Assembly (NCBI GenBank): GCA_949130485.1
Contig: OX422183.1
Location: forward strand, 11,816,543-11,880,542
Reading direction: 5' to 3'
Length of the DNA stretch: 64,000 nt
DNA from: Agelas oroides
Taxonomy: Eukaryota > Porifera > Demospongiae > Agelasida > Agelasidae
Part shown: in pieces, positions 21,425 through 32,993 of the stretch
How the letters are laid out: each line of letters begins with the position of its first letter
How positions within the stretch are numbered: the first letter of the stretch is position 1
Program-made: the position numbers and the translations under genes
Notes under the pieces: generated by a model
The model's database searches: none
Told to the model about the DNA's origin: nothing
Seen by the model: the letters and a program-made list of their open reading frames with translations, nothing else

Positions 21425-21610
21425 AATGCAGGGCAATTTCAAACTAGAACTACAAACAGAGGAAATCAGCTTTAGCTTCAACGTTTCGGTGTACTAGTAC
21501 CCGCGCAATTGCCCAATTCATGTACACGTGTGGTGAACACCCACATGCACGTAATCTTCCGGATTGCGTACCCAACACGGAAGATTCGAACGCAACTGAA
21601 ATCCGCTGTA

Positions 21611-22569
21611 TGCCACTTGGGGTATGACAATCTTTAGTAACACACAACTGATTGCCACAGGAATGAGACTAAACCCCCAGCTATGTATGGTAATGGTATT
21701 GTATGAGTCTAAGGTATTGCTTGTCTGTTTTGCCTCACAGGTAAGCTAACGTAGGTCCTTGCCTATGATAGGGCAAACCTGATTGCTCTTTCGGATTATG
21801 TTTTTGTGTATACCTCTTGTGCCTGTCTGCATCTGACTGTAGCTCAAATCCTTTACAGCATGCATATATTATGTTTCCATATTTATACATGATGTTTAGT
21901 CACCAATTTACTGCTGAAATTTTTGCTAACATGTTTGACAATTCAACACAGCATTTGCAGCTGTGACTACTTCACTCTCCTCCAGTGTCAGAGCCCGGAG
22001 ACAACCAATTCTCCAGCATACACTTGCGTGTACTTACCCTTGTTCTTGGGCTCGCCCAGCTTTTTGAACTTAGGGCACTCGGAAACTGGACGAGTGCACG
22101 CTCGACTCTGAATGTGGGCATTCCGGGTTAAAATATACGCGGCGGCGCGCGCCTACTTCTAGTAGCATTCCTGCAATTGGAGGATGCGAAATAAAGTCTC
22201 CACACATATAACCAGAAAAAGCGTTGACATCTAATCTTAGTAAATATTACGGTGCACTTACCCCAGGATAGAAACGTTGGCAAACCAACAAGCACCACCC
22301 TATAACCGACTGACACCTTACAGCGGCACTAAAAGGGATTTTACCGCTTACGTGCGTTATAGGCTTATGCGTTCAAATGCCCACGTGTCATTGCTAGGTG
22401 TAGTGGCGTGCTACGATACTTGTAGCCACGTGGCGGTGAAGTTCTTTTTGATATAAAGCCTATACTGATAAAGCGCTTAGCTGAGTAGCACTGACCTCTA
22501 ACTAAATCTGCAATCTGTAAATTTAATCTGCAGCACTAAGCTCTAGGTTTTGTAAGGATTTTATGGTAC
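21611..22569. other. No gene seen between two transposons
   Basis: Unique-looking DNA between the mariner-like element and the MULE. It contains a GC-rich patch (GCGGCGGCGCGCGCC near 22139). Short frames only, none with a recognisable domain. Confidence 0.35.
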
Positions 22570-23446
22570 GGATTAGGCTTAGCCTCGTTCCCAGGCGCGG
22601 AGGAGGAGGAGAAAGAGCGCCTGGTACACACTTGTTGCGCATGCGCGTAATTATAGCAAAGGCCACGTGGTAGAATTAGGGGTGTGTACTAATATGACGA
22701 TCAACGGTTCACGTGAATAGCATAAACCGTCATAAAAAATACCTCAGCTTTTGTTCTTAGGACGCTATAAACATCGCTCTGCCTAGTTTAATACTGTCAG
22801 ATACAAAGAGAAATGTCTGTAGGCAGTGGTAGGAATCGACTTACCGGACATTGCCAGAAATTTGAATAGCGCGGCGGTCACGGCGTTATTTCCGTAGCGT
22901 ACGGAGTAATAATTAAGTTTACGTTGTACCGTATGCGAATTTCTATCTGACGCACCCTTTTCGAACTTAGTCTCTGGTGAGTGTGTACACTTTAACCCTT
23001 TGTTCACGTGGTGGTCTTTGTTTTAAAAAGCTCAGTGTCAACAATGACATTGCAGACAGAGGTGAGAGGAAGTGTGCTAGATGGTGAGTTAACTTGCTCC
23101 TACCTAAGTGTTAAGCCATCTGTGTGTCACCACGCGACGCTACTACAATTATGCTAGAACTGGTTACGCATTAAGGATGGTTCTCTGTGTAGCGCTTCGT
23201 TCAGGCTGCACCATTGCTTTTGTCGCGCTTTTAGTACAAGAACGACAATAGCTGGACCTTGGATCCAGGCTACAAGAGGTCTAGTAGTTTAGTAGTTACT
23301 GATACTGTAGTTTATAAACTTGTTATACTTTGCGTGTGTTTTGAAATTATGCAGGGATATAATGGTATCTACTAGTATGTGAATGTGTGTTCAACCAGGG
23401 TGTGTGTTACATGGAGCTAGTGCTTGAAATAGTTCGGTTGATTAAG

Positions 23447-25736
23447 TTATTCATTCAACTTCAGGTTTCTTTTCTTCTTTGTGTGCTCTGCCCTTCCACG
23501 TTTAGGTTGAAAACTATCAGGAAGGTCACTGTCGTTCATTTTCCTTTTCAGTGGTCGACCCTGGGGAGCTTTTTGTGATCCCCTTGTAATACCCTTTCTT
23601 CGGCACTGTATTCCTGTGGGTTGAACAGATATTTTGCGTGTTCCACCATGTGGTGGAGGTATGCGTGTGTGTGTAGTGTGTAGGAATGTAGCTAGCTTAA
23701 GTGTTGCAGACACTGTTGGTTCTGTCTTTTCAACAATCTCAAAGTACTTGGTAAGAAACTTTGTTATGCCTAATGCATAATTTGTATCTCTGGTATGAAG
23801 TCTGGACTTCACATCTGTTGAGAATCTATCATGTAGTGTTGATGCCTGATCAATAACTTTCTCCATTTTATCAATTTCATCTATGAGTAGATCCAAGTTT
23901 GCAGCACCTTCATCGTAGTCTGTTTGTGATAGTTTATCTGACTCAATAGTACTTTGCTCATCATTATTGGACGTACTGTTATGTGTATTTATACTGACAT
24001 CAGGTTCACCATCATGCAGACCAGAGTAAAATGAAAGAGGACCTGCAGCTTTTCCAACAGCAGTTTGGGCAAATAGAAAGCGGCCATCTGCATTGAAGGT
24101 TGGTATCATATTTAGACCATTGATCTTATATTTTCTAGCTACTGCTGCTTGGTGGTGGCAAGGTTCTCCAGTAGGCTGACCATTCCATCCCAGACTACAT
24201 GTGCACATTCATTCTCCACATCAACAACATACTCGACTTCAGGGTGTAGTTGGCTTTTCACAATGTAGAGTCCTTTACCATCTGGGGAGGGTTTAACATC
24301 ATCATCTTTTATTTTCTCTGTTCCAAGTCCTTTGAATCGTAGAGCAATATACCTGTCCAGTCTGTTGTGTGCAACTGCTAGTAAACGGGCTTGATAGTAC
24401 ATTTCAAAGGTGACAGTAAGGAACTCAAACACTTGAATCAAATTGTAGGCTTTTATTCTTTGAAAGACGATGTCCTTGAGAATGCGAATGCCTGTCTCTG
24501 AATAGTTGTTGGTGTGGTTTCCCCGCATGACAGAACCAGCTCGGTATGCAATGCTCCATTCTGCTTTTCGTGCCCAGAAAACATCAACATACTTAGCAAA
24601 TTGCTTGTAGATAATCACTAGAGGATGTCCCTTGAAGAATTTGTATTCATATTCAAGGTCTTCAGGTGAGTGTGCATTCTAAATAAAATCATTAGTGTTT
24701 GCCTATGCTCTTTGTCTATTTTATGTTTTGAGTCACATAGCCATCGCCATACACTTTGAAGAACATGAAAGATACACAAAAATAGTTCTGCTTGAGGCCA
24801 TGTTAGCTTTAACCCCTCCCTTTCAGGATTGCTATCATCTGTGATAATAGTTTGAGGACCAGTGTCTCTCCCTCTTTGTCCAAATCCACACTCTGGTAGT
24901 ATTTCCTTTAGAGTGGACATAGCATTCTCGATTGTGACAGTGCTTTCTCCCGATGTTACTACAACTCCCAGAGGCAGGCCACCTGCTGCACTAGATGTAG
25001 ATAGTACAAATACAGCATTATTATAATCGTCTAATGAGGAAGAAGAGTCAATGTAAACTACTTCACTAGCTTGCTGCACAAGGGTATGTACTCTTGACAT
25101 TAATGGAGTGCATGTGGCCAAAATTAATGGATCCTCAGAACCATCTGGGTGCTTAGTGTAACGTTTGATCACTGCTCGTCCACCATCTGTAGAATACTGA
25201 TCATTGTATTCCCTAACAACTTGCTCTAACTGTTCATACATTTCCTTTCCATCTTTAACTCCTAAATTTTCCTTTCTCCATTTGCTAAACAAATTGTATA
25301 CATCCTTGCACTTGGGATTCAGACTTCGGTCAGCCAGTATGCATGGTGTTTCTTGTGACAGCATGAAGTTAGTTTCATACTCTAAATGAGCAGTTGCAGC
25401 AGTGTGTCCAAGTCTGAAAAGATTAAAATATTTTGTTTGTACATCCTCAGAGATAGGCCTGAATCGTAATGCATCTGCTGCATTAATTGGGTGATTGTGT
25501 TTATTAAATAGGGTTACTACTGTTCCAAAGGAACCACAGGTTGTGGATGGCAGCACTGAGATGTTCATTTTAGCAGGACAGTTGGTGTGCTTGATTGAGT
25601 GTTCTCTAACAACTGTTTTTAGAACTCTGTTGCTTTTTTGGTGCTTCCCGGTCTGTCTCTGTTTGTGATGGCAATGGAGGAAGTACTTAGTGCTCGCATG
25701 CTTCCCCTTTAGTGACTTTTTCCTACCAAAGACCAT
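23447..25736 (-). pseudogene. MULE transposase with SWIM zinc finger, frameshifted
   Basis: Three overlapping frames form one DDE transposase. 25736-24618 has an N-terminal C/H cluster (HCHHKQ, NCPAKM, KHNHPI), the first catalytic D in VVYIDSSSS and the second in TIITDDSNPE, followed by LFLCIFHVLQSVWRWL (the MULE C-x2-H block). 24618-24139 has NHTNNYSETGIRILKD, which carries the third catalytic acid. 24208-23447 has the SWIM finger CTCSLGWNGQPTGEPCHHQ, then a linker and a basic tail (KRGRAEHTKKKRNLK). One-base shifts separate the parts near 24665 and 24190, in addition to the one near 25720. Premature stops are otherwise absent. Few lesions suggest a young copy or consensus errors in the assembly. 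Confidence 0.82.
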
Positions 25737-27229
25737 TGTCTGCTTTGTTTTTTATTATATCCCTTTACCCACTCTTTTACTTCTCTGTCACGGTGTATGT
25801 TAACTTTGAATTCAGCTTCAAAGCTTCCTGAAGTATCGACTCTTTTACAAACACAATTTTTGTATTCATAATCAGAAGGTAAGAGCTGAATTATACTACA
25901 GCTTTTCCATGTTTCAAAGTCTGAGTCACTACCTGAGCCTTCAGCTGGATCATTTTCTGAATCTGACCAACTGAAAGTTTTGTGACCGCTTCCTTCATGG
26001 TACACTGTACTTTCAGCAGATTTGCAGTCTTTGTGAATAGTTGTGCTTTCAGTTGGTGTATAGTTTTCAACTGTTTCAAAATCTGAATCATTACCTGATT
26101 TTTTAGCTGAATCATTTTCTGAATCTGGGCAGCAAAAATTGTCGTGACTACTCGTTTCAGTGCATTTGTCAGCAGATGTGCAATCTTCATGGATAGTTGT
26201 GCTTTCAGTTTGTGTATAGTTTTCAGGATTTTCTGTAGGGGAAGCATTTTGTTTACATGTTTTCTGTGAATGGTTCTTAAAGTCGTTCACAGAACCTTGA
26301 GCTGGAGTGGTACTTTTAGCGAAAGAATCAGAAAACATGTGTACATCAATCTGTTTGTTGATTGTCCAGTGGATCAGAATTCGACGTAGATAATCTGAGT
26401 ATGTTGTTGCGTTTTGAACCAATAGTATTTGTTGAGGTATTGCTTCACTATTGGGCCAAGCCATGCTGTTTCGAGATATCAAAGCTGCCATGAATACACT
26501 GACAACTCCACATACATTTGAGCATGTCTGTATTGGGTAAAAGAGTTTGCATTTATCCCTGCAAGTGTGTGTATAGTGTATAGCTCTACTAGATGGATCA
26601 TGTAGCAGTTCACATCTTATGTTAGGGCACATAATTGTGAGGCCAGACATTGTTTGAATTTGTTGTAGTAGGGATACTAACCGGTCTATGTTTGATGGGA
26701 ATTGCCATCCTAAAGAGTCCCCGTAGTACCATACAGGGGAGTTCACATGAAAAAAGAGAAGAGTCCAATGGCATCCACCATTACCACCTTCAAATGCAAT
26801 CCTAGTATCACCATTTTTCTCCTTTCCAACATTGAGAATGTCCTGCACTATATCCTGCCCCAAGCGTACCCTTTCTAACTTCACCAAAAGATCTTGAGTA
26901 AACATGACTGTTGGGTGTTGTGCCACCATACAGAGAGTACTGCTGGCTTTTGAATTAATTAGGTTAGCCATGTACACCACACTTACATCTGAGAGCCATC
27001 GAGTGCCTACTAGGTTACGAGCACATGTAATTTGGTCAGTAGTACCACTGTGACAATTTCCTTCCCAGATGGAAGAAAAAAAACTTGCAGTATTTGAATC
27101 GGAGATGCACATATCGGGATATGGGACCCTAAATTGTGTGTTCAGCCATTTTTTTTCTTCAAGAGTCCTCTTGAGAGCAGTGTGATGGTTGTACGATGCA
27201 AGTAAATCCTTGAGTCCACTGGTATCCAT
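25709..27229 (-). CDS. Ulp1/C48-type cysteine protease part of MULE gene
   Basis: A 506-codon frame. A SUMO/ubiquitin-like protease fold is visible with the triad H154 (GGCHWTLLFFH), D171 (WYYGDSLGW), Q234 and C240 (PIQTCSNVCGVVS). After about residue 300 comes an acidic Ser/Thr-rich linker with two near-copies of a unit containing SDSENDPAEGSGSDSDFET and TPTESTTIHKDC. The frame ends in EWVKGYNKKQSRQWSLVGKS, which overlaps and shifts by one base into the transposase frame at about 25715-25736, so the protease and transposase were probably one polypeptide. Ulp1 domains fused to MULE transposases are known from plant Kaonashi elements; here the protease is N-terminal. Start chosen at 27229, just downstream of a long noncoding 5' region. 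It presumably acts on SUMO-like conjugates, but the substrate is unknown. Confidence 0.8.
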   Translation of the reverse strand: MDTSGLKDLLASYNHHTALKRTLEEKKWLNTQFRVPYPDMCISDSNTASFFSSIWEGNCHSGTTDQITCARNLVGTRWLSDVSVVYMANLINSKASSTLCMVAQHPTVMFTQDLLVKLERVRLGQDIVQDILNVGKEKNGDTRIAFEGGNGGCHWTLLFFHVNSPVWYYGDSLGWQFPSNIDRLVSLLQQIQTMSGLTIMCPNIRCELLHDPSSRAIHYTHTCRDKCKLFYPIQTCSNVCGVVSVFMAALISRNSMAWPNSEAIPQQILLVQNATTYSDYLRRILIHWTINKQIDVHMFSDSFAKSTTPAQGSVNDFKNHSQKTCKQNASPTENPENYTQTESTTIHEDCTSADKCTETSSHDNFCCPDSENDSAKKSGNDSDFETVENYTPTESTTIHKDCKSAESTVYHEGSGHKTFSWSDSENDPAEGSGSDSDFETWKSCSIIQLLPSDYEYKNCVCKRVDTSGSFEAEFKVNIHRDREVKEWVKGYNKKQSRQWSLVGKSH

Positions 27230-28111
27230 AAGTCCAAATTGAAATTTGATGTAATGATGTTGACTTGGAGCTTTTTCAGCTTTCTATATTAAGGTACTTA
27301 AGGCTGAACGACATTCGCTTTCGAAAGGAATGGTTCTGATTGAATCACTCATTACTGTTGTTTGACATTCAGAGTAACTCACTACTTCATACGGGTAGAA
27401 GGAAAATACTTTATTCTTGGGTGGTACTGCTTTCTTTAATCTCAATTTTGTACTTCCTCCGCCAACCTGTAATTAAAGGATTCAAATTTACCACTCTTAA
27501 TTTGAAGATCCATTCAAGTCTAATTCCACATTAATTACAAAGTTGGGCTCTGCCTGCATGAACGCAGCACTAACCTTCCTCCCAGACTACTCCCCTTTCC
27601 TCTTCCCCATGCACTGATGAGAAGTTATTTTCATCCCAAGGTGAAGAGGAGAACCTAAGAATGAGACTACCAAAATTCTAATCTTACCATCCAGTTGGTA
27701 GCTAGCAACGGTGTATATAAGTATTGTACATGGATGGTTATTCACCACACTTTCTATGAACTTTGAGTGATGGATCTGGGAATAAGATAATTGCTCTCCT
27801 TACCATTGGAATGTGCTTGTTGGAGCTGTGTATCCACTCACGGATATACTTTGATGCTATACTTGATCTACAGTGAAAGAATTGGATAATTTAAGTTTGC
27901 TAGGCTTATGCCAAAGTAGCTAAAATGTGCTGTACCTTCTGTCTCTTTCAGGTTGATGGTGCGAGACTACTGCTGCTAACGGAAGCAGGACATAGAAAAG
28001 GACCAACACCGCTGCTAGCTAGTGGAAACAAGTTCAAGATATTGACAGGAAGATGAGATACTGATTGTCCAACTTATTATATTATGAATTCAATGATTGT
28101 ATTGTATATAC

Positions 28112-28279
28112 CTTTGATGATGTAGCTCCAGACTCACACGGAGTTGATTGTGTGGTGAAACAGCCAGCTGAATACAACCCCCCATAACAAATGTGTGTTG
28201 AAAAACACAAGGGGGAAGTGAGGATCAAGCACAGCAACCAGAACCGCTTGTTAGCCACGAGTAACTGACTTCTAGCCAT
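28112..28279 (-). CDS. Possible signal-peptide exon inside MULE
   Basis: An ATG at 28279 opens 56 codons ending exactly at a GTATAT donor (AAG/GTATAT, 28112/28111). Residues 1-27 form a good secretory signal: MARSQLLVANKR, then FWLLCLILTSPLCF. The following segment is Cys-containing (HICYGGLYSAGCFTTQSTPC). No partner exon is secure: a downstream minus-strand stretch near 27890-27740 stays open but is unremarkable. It lies between the right TIR and the Ulp1 gene and has no place in known MULE proteins, so it may be a captured host exon. Chance is possible. Confidence 0.35.
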
Positions 28280-29370
28280 GACTGAATTTCCCGCTACAAT
28301 GATCGCGCAGTGCGCATGTGTGCAACATTTACTAACAGCAACCGGGTTAATTCTAGTATGCAAATTTTGGGGAAAAGGGGTTAACTGTGTAATCTTCCAG
28401 AGACTAAGTTCGAAAAAGGTGCGTCAGATTATCCATAATTGTATATGCTAGCGTACATTTTGTACCTATTTTGTACCGATTTGGCAAATTCTGTGAACAA
28501 AACCTGCAAAAACTTTACGACCAGTCGGACAGAGAGCATCAAAAATAAGTGAATTATATCGTTAACCAATCAAAAATGAACTGCAAAAGTGTATATTTTT
28601 ATTTCAGAAACCTATTTTTTCACACTTCAATGTGTGAAAATACGGTAGAAATACTATCACGAATGGCAAATTCTGTGACCTTCAGGAGCCAGCACTGTAG
28701 ATATCTGTGGCTAGTAGAGAGAAAGCAGAAGGTGAATATATCGTTAACAACACATTTACGGACAAGGTAAGCTCGTTACTAAAGTTCGAGTTTGAACCGC
28801 CATAGGCTCCCGTAGTAAAACATAAAGTACGTGTAACGGAAATGTAACGGACGTTTCCAAAGAGAGCGAAGTCCGTGTCGTTGCATTTCTGGCAATGAAT
28901 GGTGGATAACCGCATAAAGGTACGTTTCCTCAGTAAGCGCACTCATTGGAGGCAATCTGTTCTTTCTTGAGCTTTATCTCGAGGTTCCTAGCTACCACAA
29001 GGCCTAGAACAGCGCGATATGAAACTCACTCGAACAGAACACCAACTGGCACATCAATGCTGCGACGTCACTAGTATACGTACGTACACGTACGAAGACG
29101 GTCGCCACGGAATTCCGTGGCGATTAAGCGCATGCGCAAACAGTGTGTACCAGGCGCTCTTTCTCCTCCCCCTCCTCCGCGCCTGTGAACGAGGCTAGGA
29201 TTAGGCTAAGCAATGTCACTAATATCATAGTCTTTCGACAGTCATAGTCAGTCAACTCTGATTTTAGTCGCCTAAATCTATGGTGGTGTCAGAAGAATCT
29301 GGGGGGAAGGTGGTTCCGCCAGTATCAGAGAGTCTATGTAGGGAAGGCGCCGACGCGCAATATATGCAAT

Positions 29371-29602
29371 AGATGGTTTCCAAATGTCAATTAAGCGCCC
29401 TACTTCCGGAGGGCAAACGCGCGATCGATAGGCAGCTGCACAGCGGACCTTTCACCTTGAGAGAACCAGCTTCTTTTATCTTTCAGTACTAATGGTAAGG
29501 ACTCGTAGCACTTACTAGCCTGTATTTTGCACGCAGCTGCACTAAACCCAGACACCGACTTTTGCCCTCCGGAAGTGAAGCCACGCCCCATGAAAACCAT
29601 CT
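29371..29602. mobile_element. 232 bp MITE, AGATGGTTT ends
   Basis: AGATGGTTTC at the left faces GAAAACCATCT at the right, and ACTTCCGGAGGGCAAA inside faces TTTGCCCTCCGGAAGT. Copy A reads TGCAATACTTAAG straight across the site, while copy B has TGCAAT before and ATACTTAAG after the insert, giving a 2 bp duplication (AT, or TA if shifted). Confidence 0.7.
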
Positions 29603-30088
29603 ATACTTAAGCAAAAGCCGTATAACCGTCTTCACCACAAACATACTAAAAGCTTATTTAAGCGCCCAGGCTTCCTCTTTGAGTGCCTTTGTGATCAGCA
29701 AGACTCATATACGTGGCCAAAAGCCACGCGGAGGACAGCTAAACGCAAAAGTGTGCGGTAGCGAAAGTGCCATTTTTCGTCTTTCTTTGTTCAGACCACT
29801 TGTCAAACAACGATAACTCAAAAACGGCTCAAGCACTCACCTTGATTTTAGCACGAAACTGATGTTCATCACACCGTGCAGCTTCCCAACCACTCAGCTT
29901 CTTCATAGCTTCAAATTTACCCTGGTCAAAAAAGCTGTTCACAGCACAGCCCGACTAGCCTCGTTCCCAGTCTTCCACCACAGCTATCGTCGCTTGCAGT
30001 ACGAATAACGCGCAGGAGGCCTGGTAAAAATTATCACGTGATGTATGCCACTGTCTACGTCACACATGCTAGTTAGTAAATTTTGTAG

Positions 30089-30131
30089 CCTCGTACCCAG
30101 GCGAACGATGTCTTGGGAACGAGACTGGAAT
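30089..30131. mobile_element. Short MULE-end hairpin nested in larger element
   Basis: TAGCCTCGTACCCAGGC faces CTTGGGAACGAGACTGG over only 43 bp, 30 bp inside the left terminal repeat of the 4.2 kb element. It may be an internal duplication of the end or a nested minimal copy. Confidence 0.4.
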
Positions 30132-30458
30132 TATTATGCAGCAGTAGCCACGATATCGATCGATAGCGTATGGAAAGAAATAAAATATGTAAAGCGCGAA
30201 GAACTAAGAGCAAGCTAGTGTTATAGCGACTTCAAAACCAACCTCTGGAACCGTTAGCAACAGCTGGTCGCGCTCCAGGTTCGTCATACAGCTTCTAGCG
30301 CTCTGCAACCGTCAACTTTCACTCTTGTTTCCATTCGATCGTCCTTTTCCTCGCGTTCTGTTCTTATTCGTCTTCGTCTAAACATGAAATTCGTTGGATA
30401 AACGTCCCCACGAGCTCCAGTCCGTCCAAGTCGGCTTTGTGCAGTCATAGATATTATA

Positions 30459-32196
30459 GACTAGTAACCGGGATTGGAAACATCTCAATTTCGCGTCCAC
30501 TCCGCGTTACACAGGAAGTAGTACTTCCGGTCACGTACATAATGAGGCGCGGTCAGCTCTGCAGTCGAACCACTGTGAGTTTATCGCGTCGGGACGTCCA
30601 GACGCAGTGGTTTACATGCACTGGAGTGACTACACTATACCTACAAAAGATGGAGCACAACTAGAGAGACTCCTCGTGTGTACACAGTCAGAACTTACAG
30701 GTAAAACGAAGATTTTTTATGTAAGAAGTTGCAAAACCATAGGTTTATGCACTCTTGAAAGTTGATAAGCAAACAAATCATACTATATATACATCGTGAT
30801 ATCAAATAATAACACTATACAATTGAAACAAGACAAATAAACTGCATGGAAAACCAGACCAGGAGAATCAGTCATTGACGGTGAGTGAAAATGTATTAAA
30901 CATGGAGTTGGAATGCTCAGAGCAGTGATAAGTTTATAAGTTTGTACCGGACTTGGTAGCTATGATATCAGCTAGTTGTTGTGGAAATGATACTGAGGTT
31001 GAGGTTGTCGTGTATACAACCTCTTTGCCACTGACAACCAAAGAATTGTTGTGGAGGATCAAACAGACACTGCCACACCCATGGGACCACTGGACCAGGA
31101 GAATCAGTCAGAGAGGAGACGGTCTGGTGACATATGACCAATCCCTTGGGCTTCACTAATGTTGATTGCTTTCTGCGGAGAATTTTCCGGAGAACTGTGC
31201 ATACAGCTAGCTATGAATTTTCAATGAAGCCCAAGGAATCAGCCGAATGTTACCAGACCCTCTCCTCGCGGCTGGGGTCTGGGGACGAGACTAGGAATGC
31301 TGGGAGTGCAGTGATAAGCTTGCACCAGACATGGTAGCTAGATATCAACTAGCTGTCCTGGAATTGATACTGTGAGTGGCAACACTGGTAGTTCCCTTTG
31401 GCAGAATTGAGATACAGAGTAAGGTTGTGTTTCGAGCTTCATGTTTACTTTCTTCTCTCTTGCAATTCATGTCCAACTGGAATTTACTCCCACCCGTATC
31501 TGTAGGTGTACAGGGAGTGCATGTTGACCAAAAACTATATAACTGTTACACAAAGACAAGAGGCCTATACTAAAAATGAAATGGCTATAATACACTGCAA
31601 ACTCCCCCCACAAACTCCTCCACAAGAAAGTTTATGGCATCAAAACTATTACCATGCAAAACTTAAGACTGTGAGCTTTCTTCTGAAATGCTCTAAACCA
31701 AACCCATAAACCTACAATCAGTGTAACTGCTCCACAAACTTCTTTACCTACCGTAGGCTAAATATGGCAGCATAGCTTCTGTAACTTCAGAAAAACAAGT
31801 TGATGGCATCATAAACTATAACCATGCAAAACTTCAGACTCAGAGCTTTCTTCTGAAACGGTCTAAACTAAAGCCATAAACCTACAGTCAGAGTAACTGC
31901 TCCACAAAAGATTACCAAAACAGAGGCGCTTGTTTAACGCTTTAAAATGACGACAATAAAATTGACTATCAGTCAAAAATTATCGTTCTAATTGTAGCGC
32001 AACCCTTCCCAAACCGCACAGTACCCCGCAAAACTCACCAGCTTCAGTACATTTCTCGCTTCTGAAGGTTTTTGCTTGTCGGTCGGTCGCTCCTTCTCCC
32101 TCAAGGCAACCTACAACCGCAACACGGAGTGTCCGCGCGCTTAACTATGGAATATATGCGCATCACGTGAGATGTTTCCAATCCCGGTTACTAGTC
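30459..32196. mobile_element. 1.7 kb nested element with GACTAGTAACCGGG ends
   Basis: GACTAGTAACCGGGATTGGA begins the element and its exact complement ends it, with about 28 bp perfect. TA lies on both sides (30457-30458 and 32197-32198). No transposase domain is visible. GGAGAATCAGTCA occurs at two places (30870 and 31098), and a duplicated block lies at 31630-31908. Confidence 0.7.
31630..31908. repeat. Direct duplication, about 105 bp copies
   Basis: ATGGCATCA, AACCATGCAAAACTT, GAGCTTTCTTCTGAAA and GTAACTGCTCCACAAA occur in the same order twice, at 31634-31737 and 31803-31908, with scattered substitutions. Confidence 0.7.
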
Positions 32197-32831
32197 TATC
32201 ATGGCGTACGGTAGTACGCCATATGTAGGGATGACCCCGAAAAAAAATGGCGGCCACATTCAAAGTGCACAAATGACACGCTCGAAATGTCCGCGTTAGA
32301 TAAGTCAACGGCCTCCATGAGCCATATCAGACATTATCGAGTGCTTCCATGGGCAACAGGATCGTTAAATTTGCTGGAAAGCATCGCTAAGTACCTGACA
32401 GTCAAGTCGCTAAAAAAGGCAAATCGTCTATCTTCTGACTTCTTCTTCTTCTTCTTCTTCTTTTGCTCACCACGATAGCACGACAACGGCTGAAGCTATT
32501 ACAACGATTCAAACGCGAAAGATCAGCATAAATTACTGGGTATTGTACCCACCACTCATCGTTCTCAAAGAAAGAAGTCGAATTAATCGGCGATTCTCAG
32601 GTAACCCCACGCTTATGCTTGCTGCTATACGCCATTTTGTTAGAATAGAATATTCATAGCGATTACGTCAACAGAAGTTCAACAGCTACAGCACGTGAAG
32701 TTGGCATGCAGCTGCGGTTATTCTACTTCCGTAGAGAACTTGACGATCGATTGATTCCCAAACGATTGCATATGTTGCTACTTTCATACAGCAGTTGACG
32801 TACTTGTGCTGGATTTGACAAGGAACGCAGT

Positions 32832-32993
32832 ATGCGTAACGTCCACAAGAAACGGGCGCGGGATAAGCAGAACTATCTGCGAAACAAAGAAAGCAAAAGG
32901 CAAGCGTCCCGTAACAAGTACTGGAAGAACCCGGAAAAACACTCTTACTCTCCAAGGGTTCCTTTACCACAGTTATGCCTTACCTCTTTATGA
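32832..32993 (+). CDS. 53 aa basic ORF, TE-protein-like
   Basis: Begins MRNVHKKRARDKQNYLRNKE and contains ASRNKYWKNPEKHSYSP. The Ala-Ser-Arg-x-x-Tyr-x-Lys-Asn-Pro-Glu pattern resembles basic repeat units that I recall upstream of Helitron-like or other TE proteins in sponge and cnidarian genomes. Only one or two units are present. Probably a fragment carried by the 4.2 kb element. The assignment is weak. Confidence 0.25.
   Translation: MRNVHKKRARDKQNYLRNKESKRQASRNKYWKNPEKHSYSPRVPLPQLCLTSL

Larger units (their letters stand above)
18879..21610. mobile_element. Two-gene Tc1/mariner-like element, 2.7 kb
   Basis: The left end CAGCGGATTTCAGTTGCG (from 18881) matches the reverse complement of the right end at 21608 for about 50 bp with one mismatch (through TTCGAATCTTCCGTGTTG). 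TA lies on both sides (18879-18880 and 21609-21610). It encodes a DD34E transposase on the plus strand and a spliced second gene on the minus strand; the two converge near 20000. A CA-repeat expands the intron of the second gene. Confidence 0.85.
22580..29197 (-). mobile_element. 6.6 kb Ulp1-MULE transposon with 10 bp TSD
   Basis: The left end TAGCCTCGTTCCCAGGCGCG and right end CGCGCCTGTGAACGAGGCTA are inverted for about 70 bp, including AGAAAGAGCGCCTGGTACAC. GGATTAGGCT directly abuts both ends (22570-22579 and 29198-29207), a 10 bp duplication within the 9-10 bp range of Mutator-like elements. Further inverted blocks lie inside, for example TCTGACGCACC and TTCGAACTTAGTCTCTGG near 22950-22975 and 28405-28430, so the terminal repeats were long and have diverged. 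It carries a Ulp1-protease/MULE transposase gene on the minus strand and a separate signal-peptide exon near the right end. Confidence 0.88.

Noticed and set aside
22128-22316. Hydrophobic minus-strand frame with a donor, as a signal exon
   Set aside because: There is no ATG in frame before the hydrophobic stretch.
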